Positions 1 through 12,700 are shown, counted from the stretch's first letter. The stretch: 64,000 bases of DNA from Ctenosaura bakeri (GCA_948474755.1 CAOLHI010000927.1:310001-374000); one strand, 5' to 3'. Notes: a model not told the origin generated them from the letters alone. Program-made: numbers and translations.

Positions 1-886
1 CTTTGGAAAGAAGTTCTAAGTATGCCCAGGCCCTATGCTCACTGGCAGTTGGTGGCTTCCATGTCTATAGGGCAGTGATTGCATTATGCCTTTAAAATTT
101 CAGAAGAGCTATCAAAGTGCTGAACCCTATAGCCCACAGTCTTCCTTAACATTTGAGCTAAAACCCAGAATGGACTCACCACCTCACTAACCTGGAAGCC
201 ATCAGCTGCCACTGACCATTCTTCAGCCCCACTGACTTTGAAGTGATTTGCTCCCAAATAAATGTAACATGGATTGCACTCAAAAACATCTGTCCTTGTT
301 AAACAACTTCACTTTATTGTCAGGTCACTTAGTATGGAGTAATTCATATTGATGAGACAGAAGATGTTGTAATGATTTTATTACAACTGTGGCTAACAAC
401 TGTGGTTCTGATCCACATGCCTGTTTTCACATCTCTTTGTGAGGAATTCTTTATGTATGGAGAACAGGGCTGAAAATATTTGCTTATTTCATTCTTATAT
501 GCAAGAATGATTAATTGGAATCATCTTCTTCCCTTTGAGTGAGATTATGAGAATTTTTGCACATTGTTCAAAGATTTTTCACAGTTCAGCACTTTTTGTG
601 AAAATGTTTTTCCACAGAAAACACCCATTTTTGTGTGAAACGCAGTTTTCTCACAAAAATCAAGTTTTTATGCAAAATCACTGTCTTCTGCACAAAACCT
701 CCCCACGTATCTCTATGCAAAAAAGCCATGCTTTGTTATCAAAACAATTTTGTCACAAATAAGTCCTGGATTTCCAAGTTATTAAATACCATTTGATACC
801 TATTAAATTCTCTAAAATATGGAGTGCTACTCCATCCTTAGATATAAACATTTCACCTGGTACCAGTGGTGCCCAGCAGGTGCCCT
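1..886. other. Gene-free stretch with T-rich motif repeats
   Basis: No gene recognised. Between about 540 and 775 a loose motif made of a T run, GTG, A run and CAG recurs several times (runs such as TTTTTGTG and CACAAAA). It gives an open frame of 75 codons with biased composition, which I do not regard as coding. A similar vocabulary reappears near 49340-49660, so both may be remnants of one AT-rich repeat family. This link is inference. Confidence 0.4.
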
Positions 887-1413
887 TTCATACCTGACAA
901 TTATAGCACTATGATTCCATTTTCACTGCCATAGCTGCATTCATGGAATCTTGGGAGTTGTAGAGGCACTAGCGCTCTCTGTCAAAGAATATTAAGTACT
1001 CCCCCAAATCTGCATACCCTCCAACATTTAATAGGTGAAAAGTGGGGCATGCATGACCAAGCAGGAATATGCTTTTGCCTGAGCCTATTGGGAAGGGAAG
1101 GATTCAAACCCTACACATCTCCTCTCCCCTTCCCTTGAAGAGTTAAATGAGTGTAAACTACTTTTGTACTTTGAACTCAGTTTGTGATCACTGAAGTAAG
1201 CTGAGGACAAAGGGAATATGAAGGAGTAGAAGAGAAAATCTGGGACATTTTAAAAGCAGCTGAAAAAATGGAATGACAGAGGATTAACCAGAACTGTCCC
1301 TGCCAAACCAGGACATTTGGAGGGTATGAAACTTCAAATCCCAGGATTCCATAGGAGAAAACCAGGGCAGTTAAAATGGAACCATAGTGCTTTAACTGTG
1401 CAGTGCAAATGAG
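887..1413. mobile_element. Palindromic MITE (family 1), split by a second MITE
   Basis: The left arm (about 887-1012) and right arm (about 1329-1413) are the two halves of a palindromic element seen at least eight times in this window. Its arms read 'ATAGYRCTATGATTCCA' at the left and the reverse complement at the right. The centre carries the recurring phrases GGAATCTTGGGAGTTGTAG and CAAATCCCAGGATTCCATAG. No coding capacity is present. The arms are separated here by a different terminal-inverted-repeat element at 1013-1328, so this copy is older than the insertion. Confidence 0.7.
1013..1328. mobile_element. Nested MITE with CATACCCTCCAA terminal repeats
   Basis: The element begins CATACCCTCCAA and ends TTGGAGGGTATG, a perfect 12-bp terminal inverted repeat. 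It sits in the middle of a family-1 MITE. The same internal sequence, with the phrases TTGAAGTAAACTGAGGAC and GATTAACCAG or close variants, recurs at 15995-16353 and 17968-18088, so this is a dispersed family. No ORF is present. The target duplication is unclear because the flanks have diverged. A hAT-like origin is inferred from size and ends only. Confidence 0.65.
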
Positions 1414-2717
1414 CCTCAGGAATTTCACACATGTCAGGGCACAGAATTCCATGAAGGTGACTGAGTGGGCTTTCAAGGAAGGCAGTGGTCTTCATTTCTT
1501 CATCTGCAACTAGCATAGAAACCAAACACTAGTAGATGCAGCACACTGTATTTAATGCCTCGTCCAACCCATTTGATGAAGGGATTTTTAACAAAAATGA
1601 ACTAGCCTGCTAAAAGGTTAGTAGCCTGTATTTCCATGCCAGCCGCAAAAGCAGGGGCATCTTTTCTTCTGCAGCTGACTTGAGAATGTGTGGGACTAGC
1701 CTTTCAGGTTTTGTTTTGTTTTTTTTAGGCTAGTAGCATTTGTGGCTTTGTTTATGAGGCTGCAAAACTCTGCATTGTGCTTTATCTGTTCCCAGAGGCC
1801 CTTGCATCAGTACTCGTAACAAAATTAATGTAATTCGGTCTTCAATCCAGTAGGGGTTTTCCTTAGATTTTAAAACATTAAACTCACCCAGCCATTTCTA
1901 TTTTGGCAGTCAGTAGTGCTTTGTAACGGGAGAAATGTCACATTTCCAAACAGGTTGCTTTCATTAAATAAAAGGAAATGTCCCTACAAAACAGTGTGTG
2001 TGCACGCGCGCGTGCGTGCGTGTGTGCGCGCATGTGTAAACTTAAGTATGTGAACAAATGTGTTGATAAATAAACCAGCCTGTAGCTTCACTCTGTTTGT
2101 TTACAGAAAGGAAATGACCCTCCACTCCCTCATTAGTGTAGGTACCCACCTTTTTTTTTTTAATCTAACTGCTATTTTTAGCACTCAAGAGACCGAAAAA
2201 TTTCCATTGAAGATCTGCTCTTCTCATTTCCTGGGTAGAGAAAACAGGAAACTTAAAAAAAAAAAAAAAACAACCAACCAGCCTTTAGCTGGCTTGTGGT
2301 GAAACTAGATCAATTTCACCTCCCACTGGCTGCTCCCTTGCACTGCAGCTCACCCAAAAGACCAGAGGTTTGGTAACAAATATGCCTCAAATGCTCCTTC
2401 TTTTAAAAAATGGAAGCCTCTCCTTGGCAATCAAGCTGATTCTATGCACATCAGAGACCTGAACTAAGTGGGATTCCTGTAAAGAATGTGTTGGTTTGTA
2501 CATCAATGGGTTATAAACCATGCATTAATTGATAATCTTACACACATTTCATTCAGACATCCCATGAAGTTCATTGCGGAGCAAGTGTGGAGAGATTACA
2601 GCCTTGAGTTTATCTAATCGCAGATGCTATAGGATAAAGCATCACAGTGCTTTGGAGCTGATCATTTTTCCAGTCCCTCCGTCATAGACAGAGAGAGAAG
2701 GGGCATATAACTCCTCT
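1414..2717. other. Gene-free stretch
   Basis: I see no gene. It contains a purine-pyrimidine alternating tract at 1993-2037 (listed separately), a T run near 2151-2162 and an A run near 2255-2271. Open frames here are short and compositionally biased. Confidence 0.5.
1993..2037. repeat. (TG/CG)n alternating tract, Z-DNA prone
   Basis: Forty-five bases of almost perfect purine-pyrimidine alternation mixing TG, CG and CA steps, with long CGCGCG-type runs. Methylated CpG normally decays quickly in vertebrate DNA, so the retained CG dinucleotides are noticeable. Such tracts can adopt left-handed DNA. No adjacent gene was found. Confidence 0.85.
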
Positions 2718-2996
2718 TTTCTACCAGCTCCACTGGCTGCTGGTCTGTTTAGGTCCAAGCAGTCTTTCAAACCATTATTTCCTCACATGAGTCTGCCTGG
2801 ACCCTGAGAGACCTCCCAGGAGAGGCCCTTCAGAGGAATGGTTGCTGGGAACACAAGGCAGGCCTTCTCGGTGACTCCTCCTGGTCTCTGAGGCGCTGTC
2901 TCATGGAAGGCTAGAATGGCCTCTCCTTTCAACCATTCCATCAGCAGAACAATACTGCGATGATGATGATAATGATGATGACGACGACAACAGGCT
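2718..2996 (+). mobile_element. L2 LINE 3' fragment
   Basis: The text around 2725 (CTCCACTGGCTGCTGGT) encodes the LHWLP-type motif near the end of the L2 reverse transcriptase. About 120 bp later CAGGCCTTCTCGGTG matches the following conserved block of the same ORF, as also seen in the better L2 copy at 36800-40620. Stops and indels interrupt every frame. The fragment ends in a GAT/GAC/AAC trinucleotide tract (about 2956-2990), like the microsatellite-type tails of L2 elements. Confidence 0.6.
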
Positions 2997-4684
2997 TTTG
3001 GAACTGAAGATTTTTAAGTAAAGGCTTTGAAGAAGGTCCTGTATAATTTTAAATTTTACTAGATTTAATTGCCTGTTGTCCTTAATGATATTAAAACAAA
3101 TTAAAGCATACAGTTAAAAAGGATAATAAGCCATTAAAATTGTAAATTTTAAAATCATTCAGCACTATTGAAAATCATGTAATAGCTTACTGCGATTTTA
3201 ATAGTTTAATCCTATTTTAATGTTGTTGATTAATCCAGCAACTATAAAACTCAGAGGCAAGCATCTGTCTTAACAGCTGAGGATCATTGTTCAAGATGAC
3301 TGACTAATCAGGAACATCTGATAGTTACTTAGTGTTTCAGTCTGAACTTGGTAAAATATCTGAGGTGGCTAGTTTGTAAAAAAGTTTTCAGAGTCCCTAG
3401 TTCATATTCACAGAAATCAAGGATTTCTCAGAATGTTGCTGGAAACAGGCACAGCAACCCTGCTCTTGACAGTAATGCAAGAAGTTCCTGTCAAGAAATA
3501 CTTGCATATTGGCTACGTTTGACATAACAATAAGCTAGAATTGCAGAGAATTGTAGCTTGTTGCTCAAAAACAGCATGCTCCTCAACTAGCTGTGGAATT
3601 AGCTAAATGCCTGAACCTGGAATCCTAATTTTAATCTTTGCTAAGCCAGTGTTTGAAGTAGGTTTCCTGACTCAACTCTCCCCCCCCCAAAGTAACAGCA
3701 GGTATATGGGAGGGAGAGAATTTGGATCAGGCTCACACATATAGGAGAAGTTCCCCAACTCCCAACTTTATAACTTTTTTCCATTTCTGAATTTCTTCCT
3801 TTTCTTCTTCCTTTCTTTCTTCTTTTTTTAAAAAATCTTCTTCAATTTTTTTTTTTTGAGTGTTATGACCTTAGTGGAGAATTTGGATAGATAATGGTGA
3901 TTGTGGCACATGCATGTGAAGTCATGGAGAACGTATACTACTTTACAGAACTGGAGGGGCAGCGGAGTGCATGTTGGCTAGACATTGTGTGGTATCAGCA
4001 GACAATGGGAGAATCTGATCAACAGATATCAGAGACTAGGAGTTCAGCAGAGATGATTTCCAAAATGACAAGATAGTAAGAATAGTCCCAGAAGTGCAAA
4101 ATACATAATTGACCAACAAAGGTTCACGCTACCTGATTGACAATATACATAATCCCTGACATCACTTGGACACTTTGCATATTTTGACCAGACAAGTATT
4201 GTCACTTTGTAGAAATACGGTTAAGATCTGCAGAGTTTGAATCTTTTGAAGTTAGAGACCTACTTAACTCTGTTGCTTCCTACATCTAGCTGGCTATGAT
4301 GGATTCTGCATTCATAACAGAACTGCAAAGATCTCTGACATTTATATACTATTAGCCTCTTTTTATGTGAGGAAGAATTGCACAGTCATTGGGCCAGTCT
4401 GTGTGCGTTCATCACTTTTGTGTGTTAGAAAAAGGAGAGGATTTGTTAACGATGTCACATCCAGTATTGTAACAATTTTCAGGGGTGGTCTAACAAATTT
4501 CTTACTGCTGTAAAATCTGGGGGCAATAAGGCACATATACTAGTATGTAGAGGACTGTCTGTCTGAGACTAGTTTAAAAATAAAGAACCACAAGAAAGGA
4601 CAACAGGGACCTAAAAATGCCTGTCAACCATTAACCTCTGGTCACAGTCCTCCCCATTAGGGTGAAATGTGTTGCATTTCTATT
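2997..4684. other. Gene-free stretch
   Basis: AT-rich, with a pyrimidine-rich tract at about 3776-3858. No coding or RNA gene recognised. Confidence 0.5.
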
Positions 4685-4872
4685 TATGGTTGTGTGCCTT
4701 CAAGTCATTTCCGACTTACAGTGATCTTAAGGCAAGTCTATCACATGGTTTTCTTAGTAAGATTTGTTCAGAGTGGGGTTACCTTTGCTTTTGTCAGACT
4801 GAGAGAATGTGACCACCCAGTGGTCTTCAGGGTTGTAGTCCGACACTCAAACCACTACACAACACTGGTTCA
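4685..4872 (-). repeat. tRNA-headed SINE with RTE-type tail, minus orientation
   Basis: Reverse-strand copy of a tRNA-derived SINE found seven times in the window. Read on the minus strand it has the tRNA-like head (GGTTTGAGTGT, then a degenerate B box), a body containing CCCAGTGG in the plus reading, and a tail whose plus-strand reading is TGTGCCTTCAAGTCATTTCC. The tail matches the 3' end of the RTE-like LINE at 51500, which is the expected arrangement for SINEs mobilised by that LINE. Confidence 0.75.
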
Positions 4873-5890
4873 TTTCTATTTACATTTTTGTAATTCTTTC
4901 TAAGTTTATATTTGTACATATGCATTATGTACAAATGACAATTTTATGCAAGTATGTGTCCTCCCTTTTTGGTCATTCTTAAGTGGCCAGTCTTTTTCAC
5001 AGTGTCTGTTGAATCCTCTGAAGGGAAGCTGGCAGTTCATTAAGTGGGGAAGAATGAACTTCCTTCTTCTGTATAGCTCCAATATATTAAATATAGGTTT
5101 CCGATTTCAGCCATGTTTGGCCCCAATTTACGTTACTATTAGTAGAAATAAGAGTCACAGCATTGCACAGCAAATTATTTTAGATGTGATCAAGAGTTCG
5201 CAGATGTATAGCTTGGAAAAATAACTTCATGAACTACAAACACCCAGAATTCTGGCCAGTTGAGTTATAATCAAAAAAGTAAATTTTCTAAGCTCTGCTT
5301 CTGACTTACCCACTAATAATTGCAACTATTGCTGGATCAGAGCAAGCTACTCGATGTTCTTTTCATAGCTGACTTCCAGGAATAGGTTAGGATTCTAGGT
5401 TGTAGCAATCAACATTTGTCAGTTGATGTTGATGCTTTATGGCAGAATGGAAGGATAATCCTTGCTAATGCTGACTTGAAACATTTCCATCTTCTCCCAC
5501 AAATCAACATGGTGCACAATCTATTGGAACAATCCTGTGCACACCCTGTTAAAATGAACTGGAGGGGTAGTGTAACACCCTGTCTCTGATTTTGGACACC
5601 CTGTAACATCCAAAACTTATCTGCAGCACCTGCCTGTGTGCACTTAGAGCACCCTGTCCCATCACAACCTCTGCAGTGTGGTACGGACTATGGTTAGTGA
5701 AAATATTTTAGAATTAGGTCAAGGCCAGCATTCTCACTAGGCAGAGTGGGGCAGCAGGTTTGGGGTGTCTTGAAAGACGCACTAAATGTTAGCTCTTTAA
5801 TTTGTGATTATTACATTTTTACTTCCAAGGAAAGAGAGAGGCTGTGCATCATGATCTGGATGGGGGAAACAGGGTTTGCTGCTCTGTCTC
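4873..5890. other. Gene-free stretch
   Basis: Nothing recognised. Reading frames here (for example 4946-5224 plus and 5409-5609 minus) lack domains and start or splice context. Confidence 0.45.
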
Positions 5891-6117
5891 AGGGCCCTGT
5901 CACACTACACTGTTATACTACTTTTATTCCACTTTAACTGCCATGGCCACATTCTGTGGAATTCTGGGGTTTTTAGTTTAGTGAGGCTCAAGAGCAATCT
6001 GGCTGAGAATTCTAAATGCTCCTCCCTAAACTGCAAATCCCAGGATTCCACAGGACGTTGCCATGGCAGTTAAAGTAGAATGATAGTGCTATAACAGCAT
6101 AGTGTGATAGAGCCCTC
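5891..6117. mobile_element. Palindromic MITE (family 1), near-complete
   Basis: About 227 bp. The ends AGGGCCCTGTCACAC and GTGTGATAGAGCCCT are imperfect reverse complements, and the two halves fold on each other across GGAATTCTGGGGTTTTTAG and CAAATCCCAGGATTCCAC. No ORF and no sign of transposase. This is one of the most complete copies and is useful for defining the family ends. Confidence 0.8.
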
Positions 6118-6287
6118 AGTCAGTAAATGTTTTGTGCTTGAAGCCTACTAAGTACAGTTGGTCCAAAACCTAAAAAGTGAAAGCAGAGTGGTATTACAAA
6201 GACAGGTCAGGCTTGCAAGGCAGCCTGTGTGAATTGGTGGTATATTTTCTGTCATTTAAATCCAATTAAGTAATCAAACCAGTGTCG

Positions 6288-6522
6288 TGTTGTTGTTGCT
6301 GCTGCCGCCCTTGTGTGCTTCAAGTCATTTCTGACTTAGTTGACCATAAGGCAAACCCATCAGAGGGTTTTCTTGGCAAGATTTGTTCAGAACAGGTTTG
6401 CCTTTGCCTTCCTCTGAGGCTGTGAAAATGTGATTTACCCAGGGTCGCTCAGTGGGTTTCCATGGCTGAGTGAGGATTCATACCCTGGTCCAAAGCTCAA
6501 TTCACTAAGCTATACTGAATCT
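6288..6522 (-). repeat. tRNA-headed SINE with RTE-type tail, minus orientation
   Basis: It starts with a reversed tail preceded by a TTGTTGTTG-type tract and continues through TTTTCTTGGCAAGATTTGTTC and CAGTGGGTTTCCATGGC to the reversed tRNA-like head near 6500. Same family as the copies at 4685, 15825, 18381, 21058 and 34229. Confidence 0.8.
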
Positions 6523-7929
6523 CAAATAGCAATACATCCCCATTAAGTCAATATTCACAAAAGATGCATGAGGATACATTATTACTTAAAAAAAATAAAA
6601 GGAGTTCAGGACAGTATAGGTGGTTCTTAACTCCCTTGCCCCCCGTTCTTTTATTTGCAAACACTGGTGTGAGATAGCTTAAACTGAAATGCAGTGACTG
6701 ACAAAATCATCCAGTGAGCTTCATAGGTGTTCTTTGTGGCTTGGGATTTGAACCTAGTCTGTGTAGTCCTGTTCTAGCCCCCTTACAACACCTCGCTGAT
6801 TCTCTGAATTTCTTTTAACAACAAACCACACTCATGATTTCATATTAAGTTTTGTTTAATCCCTAGCAGAATAACACATTTCTCCTTCCTCTTTTCCTCC
6901 ACAGTTAACGAAATTATCAGGAAAGAATTTTCAGGACTGCCTGCCAGAAGTCAGACATAGAAGAGATTTGCAAGTCAACTTTTATTGAACGCTTCCGTAC
7001 CTGACCTCTTAGATTCTTCTCTTGCCCCATCAGCCTCCTGCTTCCTTAACTGATCATCTCAAGGCACCAGTTCAACACCAGGAACAATGCACTGGCATCA
7101 AACTGACAGCTTTGACTAAGCAACCCGGCACCTCTCACTGTAAACATCAAAAAGAACACTCTTCCTTTTGTTCAAAGATCATGTTGTTCTCATGTAACGA
7201 GGCGTGTGCTTGACACAACTTAGTAATACGATTACAAATACACTCACAGAATGGAAAGAGATATGCAACAGAAAAAAAGAAGACATCAGTCCAGAAACCT
7301 GTGCTGAAGTAAAGTGGGATTATATTTGTGCTGTGAACAACACCAAATGAATTGCAAAGTTGCCAGTTCAACAGAAACATAATGTGGTTGCTATAGTACA
7401 ATCAAGTTGGCCATTTTTTTAAATGATAAGATCCCTTACAAGATAATGCACAGGCACTGAGCCAGAAAAAACATAAGGGGACAGATCTATGAATGCAATA
7501 TGGTCTTTGTTCTTTTCCAAGTAGAAGTTTTACTGCCATTCTGCAAGGTTTTATAGGAGCTTCAGAAGCAACTCACAATCTAGCACAAGAAGGCTACTGT
7601 CATGGAAAAAGAGGGAAAGCCACACCATCTGGGCGTATCTGCTTATCATGCTGTAATGCAGGTCTCTGAACTGTGGCTTTACTGTATTGTTGCTCTCATC
7701 TAGGGATATATTGAAGCCAAATTTGTTTTGTTTTGGATCAAAAGAGATACAAATGCAATCAACAGTACAATAAAAAATAGAGCATTTGAGGACCCATGGA
7801 TTTCAGTGGAAGAGATTTGCATGAGCCAGTGCATAAAACTCCCTCTGAAATAACTGGAATTTAAAATGAGTAACTTTGTGCTTTCAGTTTCTTCTTAGTG
7901 AGTTGCTCATAGGCAGTGCAGGAGTATAT
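6523..7929. other. Gene-free stretch
   Basis: No gene recognised on either strand. The longest frames (7022-7213 plus and 7147-7401 minus) overlap each other and show no domain. Confidence 0.45.
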
Positions 7930-8012
7930 ATCATAGAGTTGGAAGAGACCACAAGGGCCATCCAATCCAACTCCTTGCCATGCAGTATGCTCTCTGCCAT
8001 GCAGGAGTGCAT
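7930..8012 (+). repeat. Short CR1/L3-like LINE fragment
   Basis: The phrase ATCATAGAGTTGGAAGAGACC followed by AGGGCCATCCAATCCAACTC is a widely dispersed vertebrate LINE 3'-region phrase, which I recognise as CR1/L3-like. Only about 80 bp remain, so assignment to a clade is tentative. Confidence 0.5.
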
Positions 8013-9028
8013 TATATGGATAATGTGAAAATAAAACTGAGATTTATCTTAGATTCCCACTGCATATAAGACTGGTTTGCTTTTAAATAATATGAACCAG
8101 AAATTGTTCCCATAGGTTAACAGTAGGATTTTTGCAAAAGCAATCAGATCTCAAGATTCATAGTACAAATCATAAGAGCAAACCACCCTAAAAGATGCCA
8201 TGATTTAATTCATAGGAAAGGTAACTTGGCTGGTTAAAGTGGTAAAATATGTTATCTTGCTTTGGTGCTCATTACAGCAGCTAGCCAAATGTCCAGAAAT
8301 CTCAGGGACCTTTGTTAATTATGTTGTAATAAGGGTGATTTTTTCCCACAATGAAAAATGTTGAAATTTCCTGGCAAGAGTAACTGACATGTACTCAGCT
8401 TGAAGATTTGATTCTCTAATAGTTCTGTTGCAAGAAAAAAACCCAGTCTGTTTGAGCAGCCTTACACAACGTATCAAGTAGGTTAGCCAAGTCTCCTTTT
8501 TTGGCCAGCTGGTGTGGTGCGGAAGTGGTAACTGAGGATCCGTCTACACATCTAGATGACGTGCACGGTACAAAATTTCTGGAACTGCAGCACCTTAGAC
8601 TGCAATTGTGGTGTATATGGGTAATTTCATGTTTGAATGTAACTTCACAGTATTTCACTACTCATGCAAAAGGAGCATAACAGAGAGATGTTGCAATAGC
8701 TTTCTACTGACATGCCAGCTTTCTGGTTTTTCCCCAATCCCTTGTCTGCAGTCTCACAATCTACAGTTCCAGAAAATGTACACCACATGATTTAGCATCA
8801 CATGTAGATTGACTCCAAATACTCCATTTAGTGGAGCTCATAAAGAATAAGTAAACCTATTGTCAAATTGCTAGCGGTTTGATTCTTCCCACAACCCATA
8901 TAGAACAGAAGAGCAAGAAAGCACAGTGTTGTATCCTCTGGCCATTTCCAAACAAATCACAGGAAGAAGAGAAGGATCTATTATGCCCAGTTGCTCTAGC
9001 TCTTTACTGACAGTGGATCCGTAGTTGG
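8013..9028. other. Gene-free stretch
   Basis: Nothing recognised. Small frames on both strands around 8416-8790 overlap antisense to each other and have no family signature. Confidence 0.45.
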
Positions 9029-9369
9029 ACAGTACGACCCCCATATCCATGGATTCATAATCTGCGGATTCAGTTCTACGCAGTAGAAAACAGTGGGCAG
9101 TGCAGGATTGTGCTGCCTGCTGTTTTCCCACCTCTAGCCACAGGCCCAGGGACCGATTGCTGTGGCATCTGCAGGCCCAGAGCCCAATTGCCATGGCGCC
9201 TGGGGGAAAACAATGGGCAGCGTGGGATCATATTGCCCACTCTTTTCCTGCCCCCAGCCGCAGGCCCAGGGCCCACTGCGATCAGGCCCGGGGCGTTCCA
9301 TACTACCCACAGATTTCTCCATGGGGGGGGGCTGGAACCAGTTCCCTGCAGATACAAGGGTCGTACTGT
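9029..9369. mobile_element. Non-autonomous DNA transposon with GC-rich core
   Basis: The left end ACAGTACGACCCCCATATCC and the right end, read in reverse as ACAGTACGACCCTTGTATC, form an imperfect terminal inverted repeat of about 24 bp. The 280-bp interior is GC-rich and carries diverged internal repeats (GCAGGCCCAGGGCCCA-like units; the GGCAGTGYRGGATYRTRYTGCC-type phrase occurs twice). The GC content opens several overlapping reading frames on both strands, which I take to be by-products. No target duplication is obvious. Confidence 0.6.
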
Positions 9370-9528
9370 ATAGGCTTCTTGCTCTCTGTATCATTGGCGG
9401 TATCAGTTGTCAGTATTTACATGAGCACAGCACACCACATTAGCCTTTCTCATCAAGGGGGAGAATATTTATGAGTATTCCCTATGTCCCTACTATGACT
9501 GACCTGGATGTAGGAAAGTTCTGTGTGA

Positions 9529-9741
9529 GTGTGCCTTCAAGTCATCTGTCGACTCATGGTGACCCCATGAATTTCATAGGGTTTTCTTAGGCAAGGAATA
9601 CCCAGAGGTGATTTTTGCCACTTCCTTTCTTTGAAGTATAGCCTATGACTCCTGCTATTTGTTGGCAGTCTCCCATCCAAGTACTAACCAGAACTGACCC
9701 TGCTTAGCCTCCAAGATCAGACAAGATCTGGTGCCTTTAGG
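9529..9741 (-). repeat. 5S rRNA-derived SINE, minus orientation
   Basis: Read on the minus strand the head follows the 5S rRNA internal promoter: the box A/IE/box C region survives as CCATCCAAGTACTAACCAG (plus reading) and CCCTGCTTAGC. The body then passes through AAATTCATGGGGTCACCATG-like text to an RTE-type tail, GACTTGAAGGCAC. The architecture of 5S head plus RTE tail matches the 5S-Sauria class of SINEs known in squamates. Confidence 0.8.
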
Positions 9742-12700
9742 ATAGGATAGCTAGCATTGCAGTTTAAACAGTTTATCTTTACTTTTTCAGTCTCCTGTCA
9801 CTTGACAGAAAACCCAGTCTGCCATCTAGGGTCCACCCATGTCGTTTTGTCAAGGACTTCTGTGACTTGCCTTGGTATTAAGGGAAGGGGCAGCTTGTAT
9901 GAAAAGGAAGGAGCAGGAAAGGGCAACAGCAGTTCTACATGTCAAGAGGTTTCCAATGTCAGTTTTCTTTTTCAATTTCACCTGCAATTAACTTTTTAAG
10001 CCAGTTCAGAATGTTTTCCAGCAACAAATTCTTAGACTGATTTCATAATCTCTGAATTTCAGAGCATATCTTGGAGTCATGTGAGGTTAAGTCCCAGACA
10101 AAACATTCAATTGTTTTGACTTTTTAAATATTCTCCTATTTATCTCTCTCTCTCTCTCATATTCTCTCTTCACTGTTCTTCCTACAGAGAAAAGTGACTT
10201 TTGTTGTTTAACTTGGCTCAATAGAAATGATGCAACATAACACTGAAAAGCAAAAATGTAAAGATGTGATGCAACTTGGCAATAGGGTTAAACACCCAAA
10301 AAAACCAAAAGCAGGAGAAACTAAATGCTTTGCAGACATACATTGATTTTGAATACTCATGTTGAATAAGCTGAAAGTAGCAGGTGATCTTGTGACAAGG
10401 CTTACAGAAAAACGGGACTAGGGGGCAAGTTTTGAAAAACATTGCAGCTTATTATGCAGCTGATAAGGGAGCATTGCTGCTTGAGACAGACAAGCCCCAA
10501 GTTCCTTTAGAGAGACGGAACTAGATAGACATTCCTTTGGATCCTAGCCAATATTTACTATTATTTTTTTTAAAGTGCCTAAAAAAGGGAGTATTGTACA
10601 ATCAGTAAAGGACAATGACAGAAATAGCCCTATCCATAGTATTAGGATTCATCCTCTCATAAGTAATTATTTCCAAACTGCTTACTGACAGAGAAGTCCC
10701 ACTCACCAAAGGATTATAGTTCACCAAAGGATTATAGTTCAGCTTAAAAATACATCCAAAATCCTATGATATCCAGTATAGCTGTGAGCTATTCTTCACC
10801 AGTGTATATTTACCTGTGGTTGGTAGATCATACACACTGATAAATTTTTGCACTATTTCATATACATATACATATATATATATATATTTACAGTAATGCC
10901 TTAAATTCACATTCCATTGAAGAACCTGCAAGGCAGCATGCGTTCTTGTGCAAGCTAAAATTACAGGATGGGCTGTTTTTAAATGCAGTGTTGTATACCT
11001 GCTGGTCCCCTGCTTTTGTCTTTCTGATTGTTGTGCCTCTCATTACCCTGAAGATGGCTCTGAATTCCTACCATATCAAGGATGTCCTTTATGATAATAG
11101 CTACATCAAAGTCATTCCAGATGATAAAACACATCAAAATACATGGCTGATCCCAAACTCCAGCAACTGCTGATGTAACTGCTTGATTGTCTTCACAAAC
11201 ATTATCTTAAAAGTACAGAAATGTGACAAAACAGCAATGATGCTGTATGTTCTCATTCCCACATCAATTGAGGATAAAATTACAGTGAATTATAATTGAA
11301 CCAGCCTCTTGCTATATTCATTGTTTGTCTGCAGCCTCCAAAGAAATGAAAAGGAGTTTCTTAGTTGCAGTCCCATGTTCGCGAATGTTCTCTGCTGGAT
11401 GTAGTTTCATATATGTATGTAATATTGACTACATGTTAAAGACAATATGATGGCTATCTGAAGGCAAGCTTTCCTACTATATCTGCTTTTGAACATTTTA
11501 CAAGCAAGGTGTTTTCTAGTAATAAAGCCTTAACTCGGTATATATTTATTTCTGGAACAAGAGAGCCCTTTAAGAAGCAGTTATATAGATTTCTGTCCAT
11601 ATAAGCAAGTAGATAAAATAAGGCAGCACAGATAATTCTGCAGCCTTCCATGTACTAAATTATTTCTTTTGGTTCTGCAGTAATTTTACAGTATTAATTG
11701 TATAATATTGATGGACATCTCCCTCTCTCTCTTTTTCTCTGTCTGTCGAAAGTTAAATCAGGTTCACCTAGGACAAGTTAATTGCTTTGTGTGAGTAATT
11801 TGTTCTCAGTTTATCTGGAAGACAGCCATAGTAACATATTAGGAAATTCTGTCTTTCCTTAGTTATCTGAACATTTCACTACTGTGCCTTCCTGCCATTG
11901 TACCAAAAGTTCTCCCAAGGCTTTGTCTGTAAGGTGAACAGCTTTAATGCATTTTCCATCAATGTTATACTATGCTCAAGTATAAGTGATATATTGTAAC
12001 TCAAAATACCACCTCTCTTATTTTCTGTCTCTTTTACTAACTTTCATTTTTCTATCACAGCTTTGCCTGCAATTTACAGGATAAGCTCCTGTAAACTTTT
12101 GCATCAAATAGACAATAAGGAGAAAATGAAGCCATTCGTTTTAGCATGTAAACAGTCAGAGAGTGTTTGAGGAGGGGACAGATGTTAGAAAGAGTCTTTT
12201 GTCCTTTTTGAATGCATTTTGGAAGTAAAGAGTGACAAAGGAGAAACTGGGTGTGAAGATAATTTGTAATTTAAATGGGCACATTTTATTTACAAATTAT
12301 CTCTTTTTCTTTTTGCTTCTCTCTCTCTTTAATCTGTGAGGTTGAACAAAATGTAAGATCAACTGAATTTCAGTGATGGTGAGATGAAAGTGTCTGTTGG
12401 ATGTGATTCTGTTGGTAAAAAGAATGTTGAATAGTCAAGGTTTGCACTCAGTTAATACTGCCTGTGGGCACAGTCCAGGCAAACGAAGCACTTTTCTCTT
12501 TATGCTTTGCTAGATAGCAGCTTTATGTAGTATGTATGTACTATAGACTTCATAAACCCAATGATTTTGGGTAAAGAGAGAATTAAGCATGTGTTTAATT
12601 TTGTCCATCTAATCAGTGGGGAACCTGAAAAATGCTTACATTTGGCTGGATTGTGCCCTTGTAAATATGTATCTTTCCTGTCTTTCTTGTTTGGAAAAAC

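Noticed and set aside
9076..9474. Frames of 86 to 124 codons on both strands
   Set aside because: Produced by the GC-rich core of a terminal-inverted-repeat element; mutually antisense and without a domain.
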